DNA of 64,000 bases from JAVBMU01 sp031551755 (GCA_031551755.1 JAVBNE010000013.1:1-64000), one strand, 5' to 3'; positions 42,101-51,902 are shown, counted from the first letter of the stretch. Made by a program: numbers and translations. Notes: generated by a model not told the origin, from the sequence alone.

Positions 42101-44080
42101 TCACGCACGCTCCCCCTGGCGGGCCAGCCTGCGAAAGAGCACGCGCAGCCCGAGTGTGAAGGCCGCCAGCCCGAGACACCAGCCGAGGAAGGTGTAGAAC
42201 GGCACCGTCGGGGTGAATGACGGTCCGCCGGGCACTGCGAGGAGTGCCACACCCACCAGCGCCGCGACACCCGAGAGCATCGTGAACAGGGCGTCGGATG
42301 CCTGAGTGTGCAGCCATCTCCGTTCAGCTGGGTTACCGAGTGGACGGAACCTTCTCGGCAGGAGCCCGGAGTCCAGCTGCCAAGAGACCGATTCCAGCCG
42401 AGCGGGGAGCTCACGGACGGAACCGAGCACACTCAGCACCTTGGACGCCGCAGTGACGCCACTCTCGGAACCGGCGTGAGGCGCAAGGAGCGTGCCCGCC
42501 TGTTCCCGCAGGGCCGCAGTGAGGTCGAATCCGGGATCGATGAGCGTCAGCGTCCCCTCCAGGGCCGCCATCGTGCGCAGGGCAGCGGCGAGCTGGGGCG
42601 GGATGGCGAGGCGGTGGACACGGAAGAGGTCGAGCAACCCCGCAACCAGTTTCTCGGTCCCGCCCGTGCCCGTGCGGGCAAAGGTCAGCAGGATGCCCAG
42701 GTCATCGCGCATCGCGGCGACATCGACCTCATCGCGGTTACGCACGAGCCGGGCCAACACGGCCGCCGCGGCCTCGGAGTCGTCGGCGAACACCGCGATC
42801 AGCAACTGGACCGTGAGCTGCCGCAGCCGATCGTCGAGCACTCCGACTGACCCGAAGTCGATCAGCGTGAGACTCCCGTCGTCATCGATCATGACGTTGC
42901 CCGGGTGCAGGTCGGCATGGAACACGCCATCGACCAGGACCCGGCGAATGGTGTCCTGGAGCAGTGACCGGGCGGTACTGGTGCGGCGCTCGGGTGCCAG
43001 GTGATCCAGCCCGGCCGCGGAGACGGGCCGGCCCGCGGCCTCCGTCATCACGAGCACCCGCCGGCCGCTGGCCTCCGCGAGTACGACGGGGATCCGCACC
43101 TCGCTGTCCGCCGGGGTCAGGTGCCGCAGGGTCGCGGCACGGTCGGCTTCGACGGTGTAGTCCAGTTCCTCGCGGAGGGACTTCGCGAAGCCGTCCGCCA
43201 ACCCGACGACGTCGACGGCCCGCGCCCAGTCGGCCCGGACCGACGCCTCCCGCGCGAGCGTTTCGAGGAGGTCGATGTCGACCGCGACCGTCCGCACCGC
43301 GTCAGGTCGCTGAATCTTCACGACCACTCGCCTACCGTCCGCCGACACCGCACGGTGAACTTGAGCCGTCGAGGCGGCGGCCAAGGGCTGGGGCTCGATC
43401 TCCGGCAGCAGCACCGGCCACCGGTCGCCGAGTTCGGCGTCGAGCACCGCCCGGGCCTGCCCCCAATCGATCGGGGCGGCGGCGTATTGCAGCCGGGCGA
43501 GTTCGGCCCGGATCTCCGGTGGCACCAGGTCCGGCCGACTGGCGATCATCTGCCCGAACTTGACGAACGTCACCCCCGCCTCATCCAGCGCGGCGGCAAG
43601 CACCCGGCCCGTCTCGACCCGTTGCTCGGGCGTCGACAACGTGCGCCGTCCGTGTAGCGCCGCACGTAGTCCGTGTTTGCTCATGATCCGGAACACGCGG
43701 AAAGAACGCAGCCACCGCCTCCGCCCCCGGGCCACATCTATCGCCCAGCGCCAGGGGTTACGCACCGTCCCCGTCGGCCAGATCGCCTCCAGGACGACCA
43801 GGATCCCGATGCCGATGGCAAAGGCCCAACCGAGCGCCAGCAAGAGCAGGGCCAGGACCGCGGCCGCCGAGACTTGGAGCGCACCGTCCGCGGAGGCCAC
43901 CTGGGCTTCGTCGTTGATCCGGGTCGCCAGCGGGGACCACAGCAAGAAGACCAGGACTCCCACGGTGAAGGCGCGGAACCAACCGACCGGCGCCCCCACC
44001 GCACGCCGGCTGAGCCGTGCCATCGCGACACCCGCCAGGGCGCCCGTCATCACCACACCAAGAGCGAAACCCCAATCCAT
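42101..44080 (-). CDS. UbiB/AarF (ABC1) family atypical kinase with membrane segments at both ends
   Basis: 659 aa. Two or three helices at the N-terminus (1-95) and two at the C-terminus (about 590-650) flank the kinase-like domain. ABC1 motifs: VTFVKFGQMIASRPDLVP (KxGQ), the Ala-rich nucleotide loop LAAASTAQVH, VVKIQRP, HADLHPGN and LIDFGSVG. UbiB homologues act in isoprenoid-quinone homeostasis with ATPase activity. The ATG is 6 nt after TAGGGT (minus strand 44092-44087), so it is leaderless. Confidence 0.93.
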   Translation of the reverse strand: MDWGFALGVVMTGALAGVAMARLSRRAVGAPVGWFRAFTVGVLVFLLWSPLATRINDEAQVASADGALQVSAAAVLALLLLALGWAFAIGIGILVVLEAIWPTGTVRNPWRWAIDVARGRRRWLRSFRVFRIMSKHGLRAALHGRRTLSTPEQRVETGRVLAAALDEAGVTFVKFGQMIASRPDLVPPEIRAELARLQYAAAPIDWGQARAVLDAELGDRWPVLLPEIEPQPLAAASTAQVHRAVSADGRRVVVKIQRPDAVRTVAVDIDLLETLAREASVRADWARAVDVVGLADGFAKSLREELDYTVEADRAATLRHLTPADSEVRIPVVLAEASGRRVLVMTEAAGRPVSAAGLDHLAPERRTSTARSLLQDTIRRVLVDGVFHADLHPGNVMIDDDGSLTLIDFGSVGVLDDRLRQLTVQLLIAVFADDSEAAAAVLARLVRNRDEVDVAAMRDDLGILLTFARTGTGGTEKLVAGLLDLFRVHRLAIPPQLAAALRTMAALEGTLTLIDPGFDLTAALREQAGTLLAPHAGSESGVTAASKVLSVLGSVRELPARLESVSWQLDSGLLPRRFRPLGNPAERRWLHTQASDALFTMLSGVAALVGVALLAVPGGPSFTPTVPFYTFLGWCLGLAAFTLGLRVLFRRLARQGERA

Positions 44081-44217
44081 GGCCTCACCCTAGGGTCCAT
44101 CCATGTCGCAGGCACCATCCCTCTGACGCGGTCCGGCGCGAACCAGGAGCGAGGTCTTGGGGGTGTCACGTTGGTGATGCGAATGTCGGTGTCTTGGACC
44201 AGGGCCTTCGGCGTCGA

Positions 44218-46662
44218 CTACCGGACGCGACGGCGTGCGGTGAGCAGCAGCCCGACAACCACCAGACCGATCGCTATCACCACGACGCTGTTGATCGCGC
44301 CAGACCCGGTGACCGCCAGCATTGACGAGGTGCCCTGCGCGGATGGCGACGGCGGAATCGGCGCCGGAGTGGGCGGTGAGGGCACAATCACCCTTACGGA
44401 GTTGGAATCAGCAGAGGCATTGCCCGCCTGATCAATCTGCGAGGCAGTGAGCGTCGTCGGCCCCTCGGGTAGGTCGACGACCGAATCGCACGTCCAGGTA
44501 CCGTCCGGTGCAACACTTGCCTCACAGATCGGTGCTCCCGCAGCATCCCGCACGGTCACCGTAGCTCCGGGCTCCCCAGTGCCGGTGATGGTGGGCCGAG
44601 AAATCACCACCGACCCGTCGGATGGGGTATTGATCACCGGTGGTGCTGGCACTGTCGTGTCTTGCACTATCACCTGCGCCGTATCTATTGCTTCAGCTCC
44701 CTCGACGGTGAACCCAAGGAGGGCCGTCCCCGCCGCCGTCGACATGAGGGTAGCGGTGTAGGTGCCGTCGCCGTTGTCGGTCACCGCGGAGATAGTGCCG
44801 AGAGTTGTGGTAATGACAACGGTGTTACCCCCCGCGCCGACTGGCGTACCGGCCGCGTCGTAGAGGGTGACGGTGACGGTCGAGCTGTCTTGCCCGTCGT
44901 CCAGGATCGTCGTCGGCGCTGCCACGACCGTCGACGTCGCCGTCGACGGTGGGCCAGCGAACGTCACGGTCGCGGTCGCCGTACCGGGCTGACCGTTGAC
45001 GGTGAACCCGACGACGGCCGTTCCGAGAGTCGTGGGAGCGGTGAGTACCGCGGTGTAGGTGCCGTCACCGTTGTCGGTCACCGCGGAAATGGTGCCCGTC
45101 CCGGCATTGATCGGAATCGTCACCGTGCCCCCCCCGCTACCTACCGGGTCACCATGTGCATCACGCAAGGTGAGCGTGATCGTTGAGGTCGAGCTCCCAT
45201 CAGCGGGGATCTGCGTGGGGTTCGCGGCGATCGTCGAAGTCGATGCGGTGGCGACCCTGGTACCGAAGGTGAGGAACTCCCCGTCTGCGGGCGTCGGGAT
45301 CACACCGATGTAGTAAGCACCTTGGCGGGTGAGCTGGGTTGCGGTGGCCCCGGCCGTGCTGAAATTCTCGTCGGCCGACGACACCGCGTACAGCCCCCGC
45401 CCGTCGGCGGGCAGGGAGATCGCCGAGGCAGGCACCCGGACCGACAATTGGGTCGGCGCCGCCCCGGTGGTTTGCACCGCCCACACGCGAGACATGCGGC
45501 GGGTGACCCCTGAGGCAGCGTTGGCGGTGATGGCCGTCGAACCGTTGTTGTCACCGATAGCGACCGCGGACAAATCCGCGAGGGGGCTCGATGGGGAGGT
45601 CGGTGTGATGACTCCGGAGAAGTCATATGAACCGCTCGCCAAGGTGACCGGCAGGGTGGACACGGAGGACGTCTGGGACACGCGTTGGTCAAAGTCGGAG
45701 GCAGCATCCGTCGCGATCACGGTCACGTTGTTCTGATACACCGCAGAACCGGTCCAGTAGGTGGTGCCGGCGGAGTCGACGTAGCTGATCGAGTTGTTGG
45801 CGCCCGGCTGATTGTCGGTGTCACCGAGGGTGATGCCGTACTTAGCAGCAAGATACGACTGGACCTTGGCGACGGAAACTGGATCGTCATTCGAATCGCC
45901 GGCGACTCCTACCGCTTCCGCGATCGTGCCCCGGTAGGGGGCGACTCCGGTGGGGACCAACGCCCCGATCGTGAGTGGGGCGGCCGTATCGTCCATGGTG
46001 CTCGTGAAGTCCAGCCCGTTCACGCCGGCGACCCACCCTGAGGAACCGTTCGCGACGCCCTGGTTGTAGTAGATGCGAATGAGCTTGATACCCGCCGTCG
46101 CACCACCAGCCACCACAGGCGAATAAGCTTGGCCGGTCGTGCCTTGCAGCGAGCCGGACGCGTAGGAGATCCAGCGGTCATAGCTACCACCGGACGGAAC
46201 GGTGTCTTCGGAACTGATCATGAACCCCGCACGGGTCGGCGACGGAACAGCGACCGCCCAGTAGGAGTATTTGGCCTTCCCGGGGGTTTGGTAGTAGGTG
46301 TCGATGTTCGTCTGGAACCAGCGCGGTGATGCGCCGTTGTCGTTGGCGAACCTCAGCGCAGGATTAAAGTTCGGGCCGGCGGCCTCGTAAAGCGGTTGGG
46401 CGGCAGCGGTTCCCTGGGTCACCGTATTAGCCGGGATTGCCTGGTCTATCCAGCTAGCTATCGGAGCACCATCAACGGTCGCCCCCGTGCCGCGATCGGC
46501 ACGGAGCCAGAAATCCGCACCGGGACCGATTCCACCGGGTGTCGCACCGGACGCGGCCAATGGGCCGGCGAACGCGAGTCCGACGACGATCGCGATGAGC
46601 ATCAGGGTCGCCAATAGCGAAGGCGCCTTCCGGACAGTTCCGTGGTACATACCGACCCGCAT
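44218..46662 (-). CDS. Large LAXTG-anchored surface protein with invasin-type Ig repeats
   Basis: 814 aa. Signal peptide to about residue 40. The N-terminal part begins GPGADFWLRADRGTGATVDG and looks like a concanavalin/laminin-G-type surface domain (about 45-275). A second beta domain follows, then two Big_1/invasin-like repeats (about 478-575 and 578-672). Both repeats contain GTISAVTDNGDGTYTA and are also very similar in DNA. A third Ig-like domain (GTGEPGATVTVRDAAG) precedes a Pro/Ser linker, LAVTG (782-786), a hydrophobic helix and RRRVR. A class E sortase substrate is inferred. ATG 46650 is an alternative start. Confidence 0.88.
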   Translation of the reverse strand: MRVGMYHGTVRKAPSLLATLMLIAIVVGLAFAGPLAASGATPGGIGPGADFWLRADRGTGATVDGAPIASWIDQAIPANTVTQGTAAAQPLYEAAGPNFNPALRFANDNGASPRWFQTNIDTYYQTPGKAKYSYWAVAVPSPTRAGFMISSEDTVPSGGSYDRWISYASGSLQGTTGQAYSPVVAGGATAGIKLIRIYYNQGVANGSSGWVAGVNGLDFTSTMDDTAAPLTIGALVPTGVAPYRGTIAEAVGVAGDSNDDPVSVAKVQSYLAAKYGITLGDTDNQPGANNSISYVDSAGTTYWTGSAVYQNNVTVIATDAASDFDQRVSQTSSVSTLPVTLASGSYDFSGVITPTSPSSPLADLSAVAIGDNNGSTAITANAASGVTRRMSRVWAVQTTGAAPTQLSVRVPASAISLPADGRGLYAVSSADENFSTAGATATQLTRQGAYYIGVIPTPADGEFLTFGTRVATASTSTIAANPTQIPADGSSTSTITLTLRDAHGDPVGSGGGTVTIPINAGTGTISAVTDNGDGTYTAVLTAPTTLGTAVVGFTVNGQPGTATATVTFAGPPSTATSTVVAAPTTILDDGQDSSTVTVTLYDAAGTPVGAGGNTVVITTTLGTISAVTDNGDGTYTATLMSTAAGTALLGFTVEGAEAIDTAQVIVQDTTVPAPPVINTPSDGSVVISRPTITGTGEPGATVTVRDAAGAPICEASVAPDGTWTCDSVVDLPEGPTTLTASQIDQAGNASADSNSVRVIVPSPPTPAPIPPSPSAQGTSSMLAVTGSGAINSVVVIAIGLVVVGLLLTARRRVR

Positions 46663-46865
46663 TACCCTTCCATATCCCCTTCAGTGAGAACGCGCGGCGA
46701 CCGAACACACCGGGCACCCGTCTGATCATGCCACATGGCCAACATCTCCAATGGGTGATAATTGCCCAGGAATGACAGATGGCGGCGACATCGGGGTGCC
46801 ATCCGGACACAATGTCCAATAGCGTTCCAAATCAACACGCTTGTCCAGATGGCTACCGGGCGACC

Positions 46866-47549
46866 TCAGTCCCGAGCCGGCGGAAGACCAAGGTTCGCCG
46901 TCTCAACCACCAGATCTGCCGAACCGGCCCACGCCGCGACCATCGACGCGTTGGGCTCGTCCACGTCCGCCACCCATGCCCGGGCGGCCTCCGGTGACTT
47001 TCCGGACCGTTCATGGCGGGTCGCCAACCGCCGTCGCCGCTCATCGGGGGCCAGATCACAAAACCAGACCTCGTCAAGCAAGCCACGCACCGATCGCCAA
47101 GCCGGATCCGGGGACAACAGGTAGTTGCCCTCCGTGAGCACAACACCATGCTCAGGCAGGACGGGTATGGCTCCTGCCGTCGGCTGATGAAGGGTACGGT
47201 CGAAATCGGGGGCGTAGACGGTGTGGGTGCGGTCGGTACGAACCCGGCGGAGCAAGGCCACGTACCCGTTGACGTCGAAGGTGTCGATCGCACCTTTGCG
47301 ATCGCGGCGGCCCAACCGCACGAGTTCTGCGTCAGCCAGATGAAATCCGTCCATCGGCAGGTGGGCGGCCGGCACTCCCCGCGCGGTGGTAGCGGCTGCC
47401 AGCCGCTCAGCGAGCGTGGACTTTCCCGATCCAGGTGACCCGGTGATTCCGATGATCGGCCTGGGTGAATCGCCGCCTCGTCCCGTAGCGAGCCGCACCA
47501 CGCGCTCGATGAGCGCTTCGAACGCGTTGTCCTTCAACACGGGACTCAT
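46866..47549 (-). CDS. P-loop nucleoside/sugar kinase-like protein
   Basis: 227 aa. Walker A GITGSPGSGKSTLAERL at about 33-49, DGFHLAD (kinase substrate motif shared by uridine kinase- and pantothenate kinase-like proteins), and a lid region CDLAPDERRRRLATRHERSGKS. It follows the ROK kinase gene by 68 bp on the same strand, at the end of the ABC transporter operon. It probably phosphorylates a sugar or nucleoside intermediate of that pathway. The substrate cannot be read from the sequence. Confidence 0.8.
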   Translation of the reverse strand: MSPVLKDNAFEALIERVVRLATGRGGDSPRPIIGITGSPGSGKSTLAERLAAATTARGVPAAHLPMDGFHLADAELVRLGRRDRKGAIDTFDVNGYVALLRRVRTDRTHTVYAPDFDRTLHQPTAGAIPVLPEHGVVLTEGNYLLSPDPAWRSVRGLLDEVWFCDLAPDERRRRLATRHERSGKSPEAARAWVADVDEPNASMVAAWAGSADLVVETANLGLPPARD

Positions 47550-47617
47550 CCTTTACCGTCAGGCTGCTCGTCGCCCTTCCGGGGGCCGGCGCCGTGTCGT
47601 GACTTCTCACGACGTGA

Positions 47618-48646
47618 CTAGTCCGGGATCAACGCTGCCGCACCAATGGCCCCTGCCTTGGGTCCCAACATGGCCGCCAGCACGGGGGTCTCCTCAAGCC
47701 CGGCCATGACATGTGCTCGCAGCGCCATCCGCGTCGGCTGGAGGATCAGATCCCCCAGACCCAGTACGCCTCCACCGAGGAGGATCGCTTGCGGTGCGTA
47801 CAGGTTGGTCACCCCGGCAAGCACCTGCCCGAGCGCGGTGGCAGCCTCGGTGATCACCGACACCGCCACCGCATCACCCGCACGCGCCAACTCACCGATG
47901 CGGCGAAGACCGAACGCCTCCCCGGTCACTTTGCGGTACGTCTCTTCTATGCCGGGCCCGCTGGCGAGTGGTTCCAGGTGCCCGACCTGACCGCAAGAGC
48001 ATCGCCGCCTTACCGGACCGGGAGCCGGCAAATGCCCGACAGAGCCAGCCGTCCCGCCAGGCCCCGGCCAGACTCTCCCGTCTTCGATGAGCGCCCCACC
48101 GATGCCGGTCCCCAACGCAACCACCACCGCCCGATCGATCGCCCGGGCCGCGCCGGTCCACGCCTCACCTTGCGCGATAGCGTGCACGTCGTTCACCACG
48201 GCGACCGGACAGCCGAAGGCACTCACCAACTCATCGCGAAGCCGTACACCACGCCAACCAGGAAGGATGTTCGTCGCTGCCACGATCACGCCCTGGTCAT
48301 CGACGGTCCCGGCGGTCCCGACACCGATGCCGCGGATCTGGGTGGTGTCCAGGCCGCAATCGGCGAGCAGCCCGCGCACCGCCGCGACGACACCGGCGAC
48401 GATTGCATGCGGCCGTCCCACAGCGACCCCACCCGTGCCCGGTGGCCCGCCCACGGCCACCCGGTCGCCGTCCGAACCGCGGCCCACCGCGGACTCCACC
48501 GGCGTCGCGGCCGTCGCGTCGGCACGCACCGCACCATCCGGGTCGACCAACGCCGCCAGGATCTTCGTGCCCCCGATGTCCACGCCGATGGCGGGGTGCC
48601 CCGGCGTCGAGGCACCCCCCACCGACAAGCCCCGGGCTTCGCTCAC
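47618..48646 (-). CDS. ROK-family sugar kinase (candidate N-acetylmannosamine kinase)
   Basis: 342 aa. Phosphate-binding GVDIGGTKILAALV, GVGTAGTVDD, VVNDVHAIAQGEAW with the catalytic Asp, and GTGIGGALI. The zinc motif reads CSCGQVGHLE where CxCGxxGCxE is usual, so the third Cys is His. The GTG start overlaps the permease stop by 4 bp. Given nanE in the divergent operon, ManNAc is a plausible substrate, but glucose or GlcNAc kinases share these motifs. Confidence 0.87.
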   Translation of the reverse strand: MSEARGLSVGGASTPGHPAIGVDIGGTKILAALVDPDGAVRADATAATPVESAVGRGSDGDRVAVGGPPGTGGVAVGRPHAIVAGVVAAVRGLLADCGLDTTQIRGIGVGTAGTVDDQGVIVAATNILPGWRGVRLRDELVSAFGCPVAVVNDVHAIAQGEAWTGAARAIDRAVVVALGTGIGGALIEDGRVWPGPGGTAGSVGHLPAPGPVRRRCSCGQVGHLEPLASGPGIEETYRKVTGEAFGLRRIGELARAGDAVAVSVITEAATALGQVLAGVTNLYAPQAILLGGGVLGLGDLILQPTRMALRAHVMAGLEETPVLAAMLGPKAGAIGAAALIPD

Positions 48647-49557
48647 TTGAGCGATCCTGCCGCGACTCCACCCATGAAGTAGCGCTGACCCATGATGAAG
48701 ATGACCGCGGCCGGCAGCGTGAACATCACACAGGCCGCCATCAACGGCCCCCAGGCCACGCCGTGTTCGGAGAAGAAGGTGTACAGACCAATGGACAGGG
48801 TGTAGTTCTTCGAGTCGTCCAGGTAGATCAACGGGTTGAGGAAGTCCGTCCAGGTCCATACGAACTGGAAGACAGCCGATGTGACCAAGGCCGGCCGAGC
48901 GATCGGTAAGACGATCGACCAGTAGATGCGGAACTCGCTGGCCCCGTCCACTCGTCCGGCATCGATCAGCTCATTCGGCACGTTCATCAGGAACTGCCGG
49001 ATCATGAAGATCAGGAACGGCGTCCCGAGAAAGGCCGGGATCATCAACGGCAGATAGGTGCCGTAAGCGCCGATCCGGTTCCACATGAGATAGATCGGGA
49101 TCATGGTGACCTGCGGCGGCAGCATCATCGTGGCCAGCACGACGATGAGCAGAGGCTGCGATCCACGCCAGCGGATCTTCGACAGGGCGTAGGCCACCAA
49201 GGGGCACGAGAGCAGAGTGCCGGTGACAGTCACCACGCAGACCAGCATCGTGTTACCGAGGTACCGCCAGAACGGAATCTGCTCGAAGGCCGAGGTGAAA
49301 TTGGACCAGGTCCACTCCGTCGGCCACAAAGTGGGCGGCGAGGAGAAGACGTCGTTCTCCGTCTTGAACGCGGTGAAGAACATCACCAGGAACGGGAAGA
49401 TGAACAGGAAGACCAGCACCAGGATGCAGATCCGTTGCCAGGTCCAGCGAGTGACCCGGACGGTCGGCGAAGCCGACATCATCCCCGAGCGGCGAGAACG
49501 CCGCGTGGCTCGGACCGGGGCGGTGACCTCCTCGTGCCGCGGGCTACTTATTGCCAT
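48643..49557 (-). CDS. Carbohydrate ABC transporter permease (MalG/CUT1 type)
   Basis: 304 aa. An N-terminal cytoplasmic segment (about 1-40) and six helices. The EAA-type loop reads ELIDAGRVDGASEFRIYWSIVLP, matching the consensus EAA---G-------I-LP. It pairs with the permease encoded just upstream, overlapping it by 14 bp. No ATPase gene is in the cluster, so a shared MsiK-like ATPase elsewhere is expected. Confidence 0.92.
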   Translation of the reverse strand: MAISSPRHEEVTAPVRATRRSRRSGMMSASPTVRVTRWTWQRICILVLVFLFIFPFLVMFFTAFKTENDVFSSPPTLWPTEWTWSNFTSAFEQIPFWRYLGNTMLVCVVTVTGTLLSCPLVAYALSKIRWRGSQPLLIVVLATMMLPPQVTMIPIYLMWNRIGAYGTYLPLMIPAFLGTPFLIFMIRQFLMNVPNELIDAGRVDGASEFRIYWSIVLPIARPALVTSAVFQFVWTWTDFLNPLIYLDDSKNYTLSIGLYTFFSEHGVAWGPLMAACVMFTLPAAVIFIMGQRYFMGGVAAGSLK

Positions 49558-50482
49558 AGTGCACCCACTTCTTGGAGCTGATGAGCAGCACCGCAGTGAT
49601 GATCATCGTGATGAGGAAGAGCACCCACGCCATGGCCGAGGCGTAACCCATCTTCAGCCGCACGAAGGCGTTGTCGAAGAGGTACATCGAGTACGAGAGC
49701 ATCGACCCGGCCGGCCCACCCGTCGAGGTGGTCCCGACCGCGTTCTGCTGTGTGAGCAGGTACGGCTGTGTGAAGATTTGCAGGTAGGCGATCAGCGTCA
49801 CGATCACCTGGAAAAGCGTCACCGGACTCAGTGTCGGCCAGGTGATGTACCGGAATCGGGCGAACGGACCCGCACCGTCCATCGCGGCGGCCTCGTACAA
49901 CTCTTGTGGGACGTCCTTGAGCGCGGCGAGGTAGATGACGATCGTGCCGCCGATCGTCCACAGCGACATCATCAGGATCGCCGGTTTTCCCCAGTCCGGC
50001 TCCAAGAGCCAGTTGGGCTGCGGCAGGTGGAGCAGACCGAGAAAATAGTTCACGAAGCCGTACTGGGCATTGAGCAACCACCGCCACAGATAGCCGCCGA
50101 CCACGATCGGCACGATCGTCGGCAGGTAGACCATGGCACGGTAGATCGGTTGCCCCCGCACCGGGAAGTTCAAGATCGAGGCCCCGGCCAACGCCAAGAT
50201 GATGGTCAGCGGCACACCGGTGACGGTCAGGAAGATCGTGTTGAACAGGGCCTTGCGGAAGGTCTCGTCGGTGAGCATGCGCTCGTAGTTGGCCCACCCG
50301 ACCGACTTCGGCGCCTGGAAGAGGTTGAAGTCGGTGAAGCTATAACGCGCGGAGGCGAAAACGGGGTAAGCGATGAAGATCGCGAACCCCGCCAGGAACG
50401 GGGAGGCGAACGCAGCTCCGCGGACCCATGCCCGCTGGCGCCGCCGCCCCGTCCCCGGTGTGCGCCGAGTCTTAGTCGGCAT
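49544..50482 (-). CDS. Carbohydrate ABC transporter permease (MalF/CUT1 type)
   Basis: 312 aa. The start at 50482 (MPTKTRRTPGTG) lies inside the end of the binding-protein gene (11-bp overlap). A longer in-frame extension to 50719 is the antisense shadow of that gene. Six helices, with the EAA loop ELYEAAAMDGAGPFARFRYI then TWPTLSP. Forms the channel with the MalG-type partner. Confidence 0.92.
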   Translation of the reverse strand: MPTKTRRTPGTGRRRQRAWVRGAAFASPFLAGFAIFIAYPVFASARYSFTDFNLFQAPKSVGWANYERMLTDETFRKALFNTIFLTVTGVPLTIILALAGASILNFPVRGQPIYRAMVYLPTIVPIVVGGYLWRWLLNAQYGFVNYFLGLLHLPQPNWLLEPDWGKPAILMMSLWTIGGTIVIYLAALKDVPQELYEAAAMDGAGPFARFRYITWPTLSPVTLFQVIVTLIAYLQIFTQPYLLTQQNAVGTTSTGGPAGSMLSYSMYLFDNAFVRLKMGYASAMAWVLFLITMIITAVLLISSKKWVHYGNK

Positions 50483-51752
50483 AGTTCTTCGCCTTGTCGG
50501 CAACCTTGGCGAGCGCCTGGTCACCGGTCTTGACGCCCCGACCGATTTCGTCGAAGGCGGTGGCCAGGTCGGCCGAGTACTCCGCCTGCGAGACGAGTGC
50601 TCCCTGGGACTTCGCGTTGTCGCTGCCCAGACCATCCATCCAGACGTCGATGTTCGGCAACGAAGAGTAGGCGTCGGAGTCGAGCAGATCCGTGCGCGAG
50701 GGCAGGTTGCCCAGGGCAAGGGAGAACTTCTCCATGACCGGCTTCGAGACCAGGTAGTTCAAGAAGTCCTGAGCTTCCTCCTTGTGTTTGGAGTTCGACG
50801 GGATGAACAGCGTCGAGATCGTCACGTAGGTGGAGTTGGCCAGCTCGGGGCTGGCGGCCGGGACCGGGACGACGCCCCAGTTCAGGTTCGGAGCGGTCTT
50901 GGCGATGGCCGCCGACTGCCATTCACCGTCGAGGGTCATCGCAAACTTCCCGGTGTAGAAGGGGTCCTCGGCCGACATGTACTGGCCGATGCCTCCCTGG
51001 AACTTGGCCAACTTGTCGGCGCCGAACTTCTTCACGACGTTCTGCTGGTACCAGTCCATGGCGGCGACATTGGCCTTCTCATCCGGTGTCGGCTTCGCGC
51101 CGTCGTCCCAGCTGCCACCGAAGGCGTAACCGAGGGTCGTGTACAGGCCGTCCGGGGCGGTGACCCCAAGGCCGAGCTGGGTGATGTTGCCGGCGGAGTC
51201 GACCTTGGTGAGCTTCTCGATGGCGACGGCGAGCTCGTCCATCGTCTTCGGCGGCGTGACGCCGGCCTCGGCGAGCAGGTCCTTGTTGTACATCAGCTCC
51301 ATGGAGTGGACCGCGATCGGCACGGCGTAGAGCTTGTCGTCGTAGGTCAGCTGCGGCAGGGTCACCGGAACGAACTGCGATTGGTCGACGCCGTCGAGCG
51401 GGGCGAGGATCCCCTTGGCCGCCCAGGCCGCCGTGTTCTGACCGAAGTTGTCCGAGATGTCGAACGACCCCTGGGACGAAGACATGGAGGCGAGCTGCTT
51501 GGTGGTGTCCGGGCTGGAGATGCCCTTGACGACGACCTTGTCCTGGCTGGCGTTGTAGTCCTTGATGATCTCTTCGAGCGTCGCGCCCTCTTTGCCACCC
51601 CACAGGTACGAGAAGGTGATCTCAGTCTTGCCGCCGGAGGACGAGTTGTCATCGCTGGGACTACAGGCTGCCAAGGCGGTGCCGAGGGCGAGTGAACCCG
51701 CGATCAGAAGTACCCCCTGACGCGTGAGGGAGCCGGTGAGGTGGTTCGTCAT
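50472..51752 (-). CDS. Sugar-binding lipoprotein of an ABC transporter
   Basis: 426 aa. Signal peptide with lipobox ALAAC (Cys30), then a Ser/Asp/Gly linker and a type I extracellular solute-binding fold: TEITFSYLWGGKEG, MYNKDLLAEAGVTPPKTMDE, MTLDGEWQSAAI. ATG 51752 has AGGAG 7 nt upstream. First gene of the operon binding protein / permease / permease / ROK kinase / P-loop kinase. Expression is probably controlled by the divergent GntR through the operators at 51799-51902. Confidence 0.93.
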   Translation of the reverse strand: MTNHLTGSLTRQGVLLIAGSLALGTALAACSPSDDNSSSGGKTEITFSYLWGGKEGATLEEIIKDYNASQDKVVVKGISSPDTTKQLASMSSSQGSFDISDNFGQNTAAWAAKGILAPLDGVDQSQFVPVTLPQLTYDDKLYAVPIAVHSMELMYNKDLLAEAGVTPPKTMDELAVAIEKLTKVDSAGNITQLGLGVTAPDGLYTTLGYAFGGSWDDGAKPTPDEKANVAAMDWYQQNVVKKFGADKLAKFQGGIGQYMSAEDPFYTGKFAMTLDGEWQSAAIAKTAPNLNWGVVPVPAASPELANSTYVTISTLFIPSNSKHKEEAQDFLNYLVSKPVMEKFSLALGNLPSRTDLLDSDAYSSLPNIDVWMDGLGSDNAKSQGALVSQAEYSADLATAFDEIGRGVKTGDQALAKVADKAKNYAD

Positions 51753-51798
51753 GGTGATCTCCTTTGTGCCCAACCAAGGTTCCCGTGGACCGAGTACC

Positions 51799-51824
51799 CT
51801 CTGATTGGTATAGCCCAATCAGAG
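51799..51824. promoter_or_regulatory. 26-bp inverted repeat, probable GntR operator near the transporter promoter
   Basis: CTCTGATTGG (51799-51808) and CCAATCAGAG (51815-51824) are perfect arms around TATAGC. The centre TTGGTATAGCCCAA resembles HutC/DasR-type sites (TGGTNTAGACCA). It is 47 bp upstream of the binding-protein start. Confidence 0.65.
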
Positions 51825-51890
51825 CCACGTCGTCAACACATCTGGGGATACTTGCGCCAAGCTGTCATCTGATGGTTATATCCTTCACAT

Positions 51891-51902
51891 TGGTCTGTAC
51901 CA
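51891..51902. promoter_or_regulatory. TGGTCTGTACCA site, probable GntR operator
   Basis: TGGT-N4-ACCA palindrome, close to the DasR consensus TGGTCTAGACCA. It lies 49 bp upstream of gntR and shares the GGT-rich half-site with the 51799-51824 repeat. Confidence 0.55.

Noticed and set aside
49217..50533. 438-aa plus-strand open frame opposite the permease genes
   Set aside because: Highly charged His/Arg/Asp-rich translation typical of antisense frames in G/C-rich DNA; the permeases on the other strand are unmistakable.
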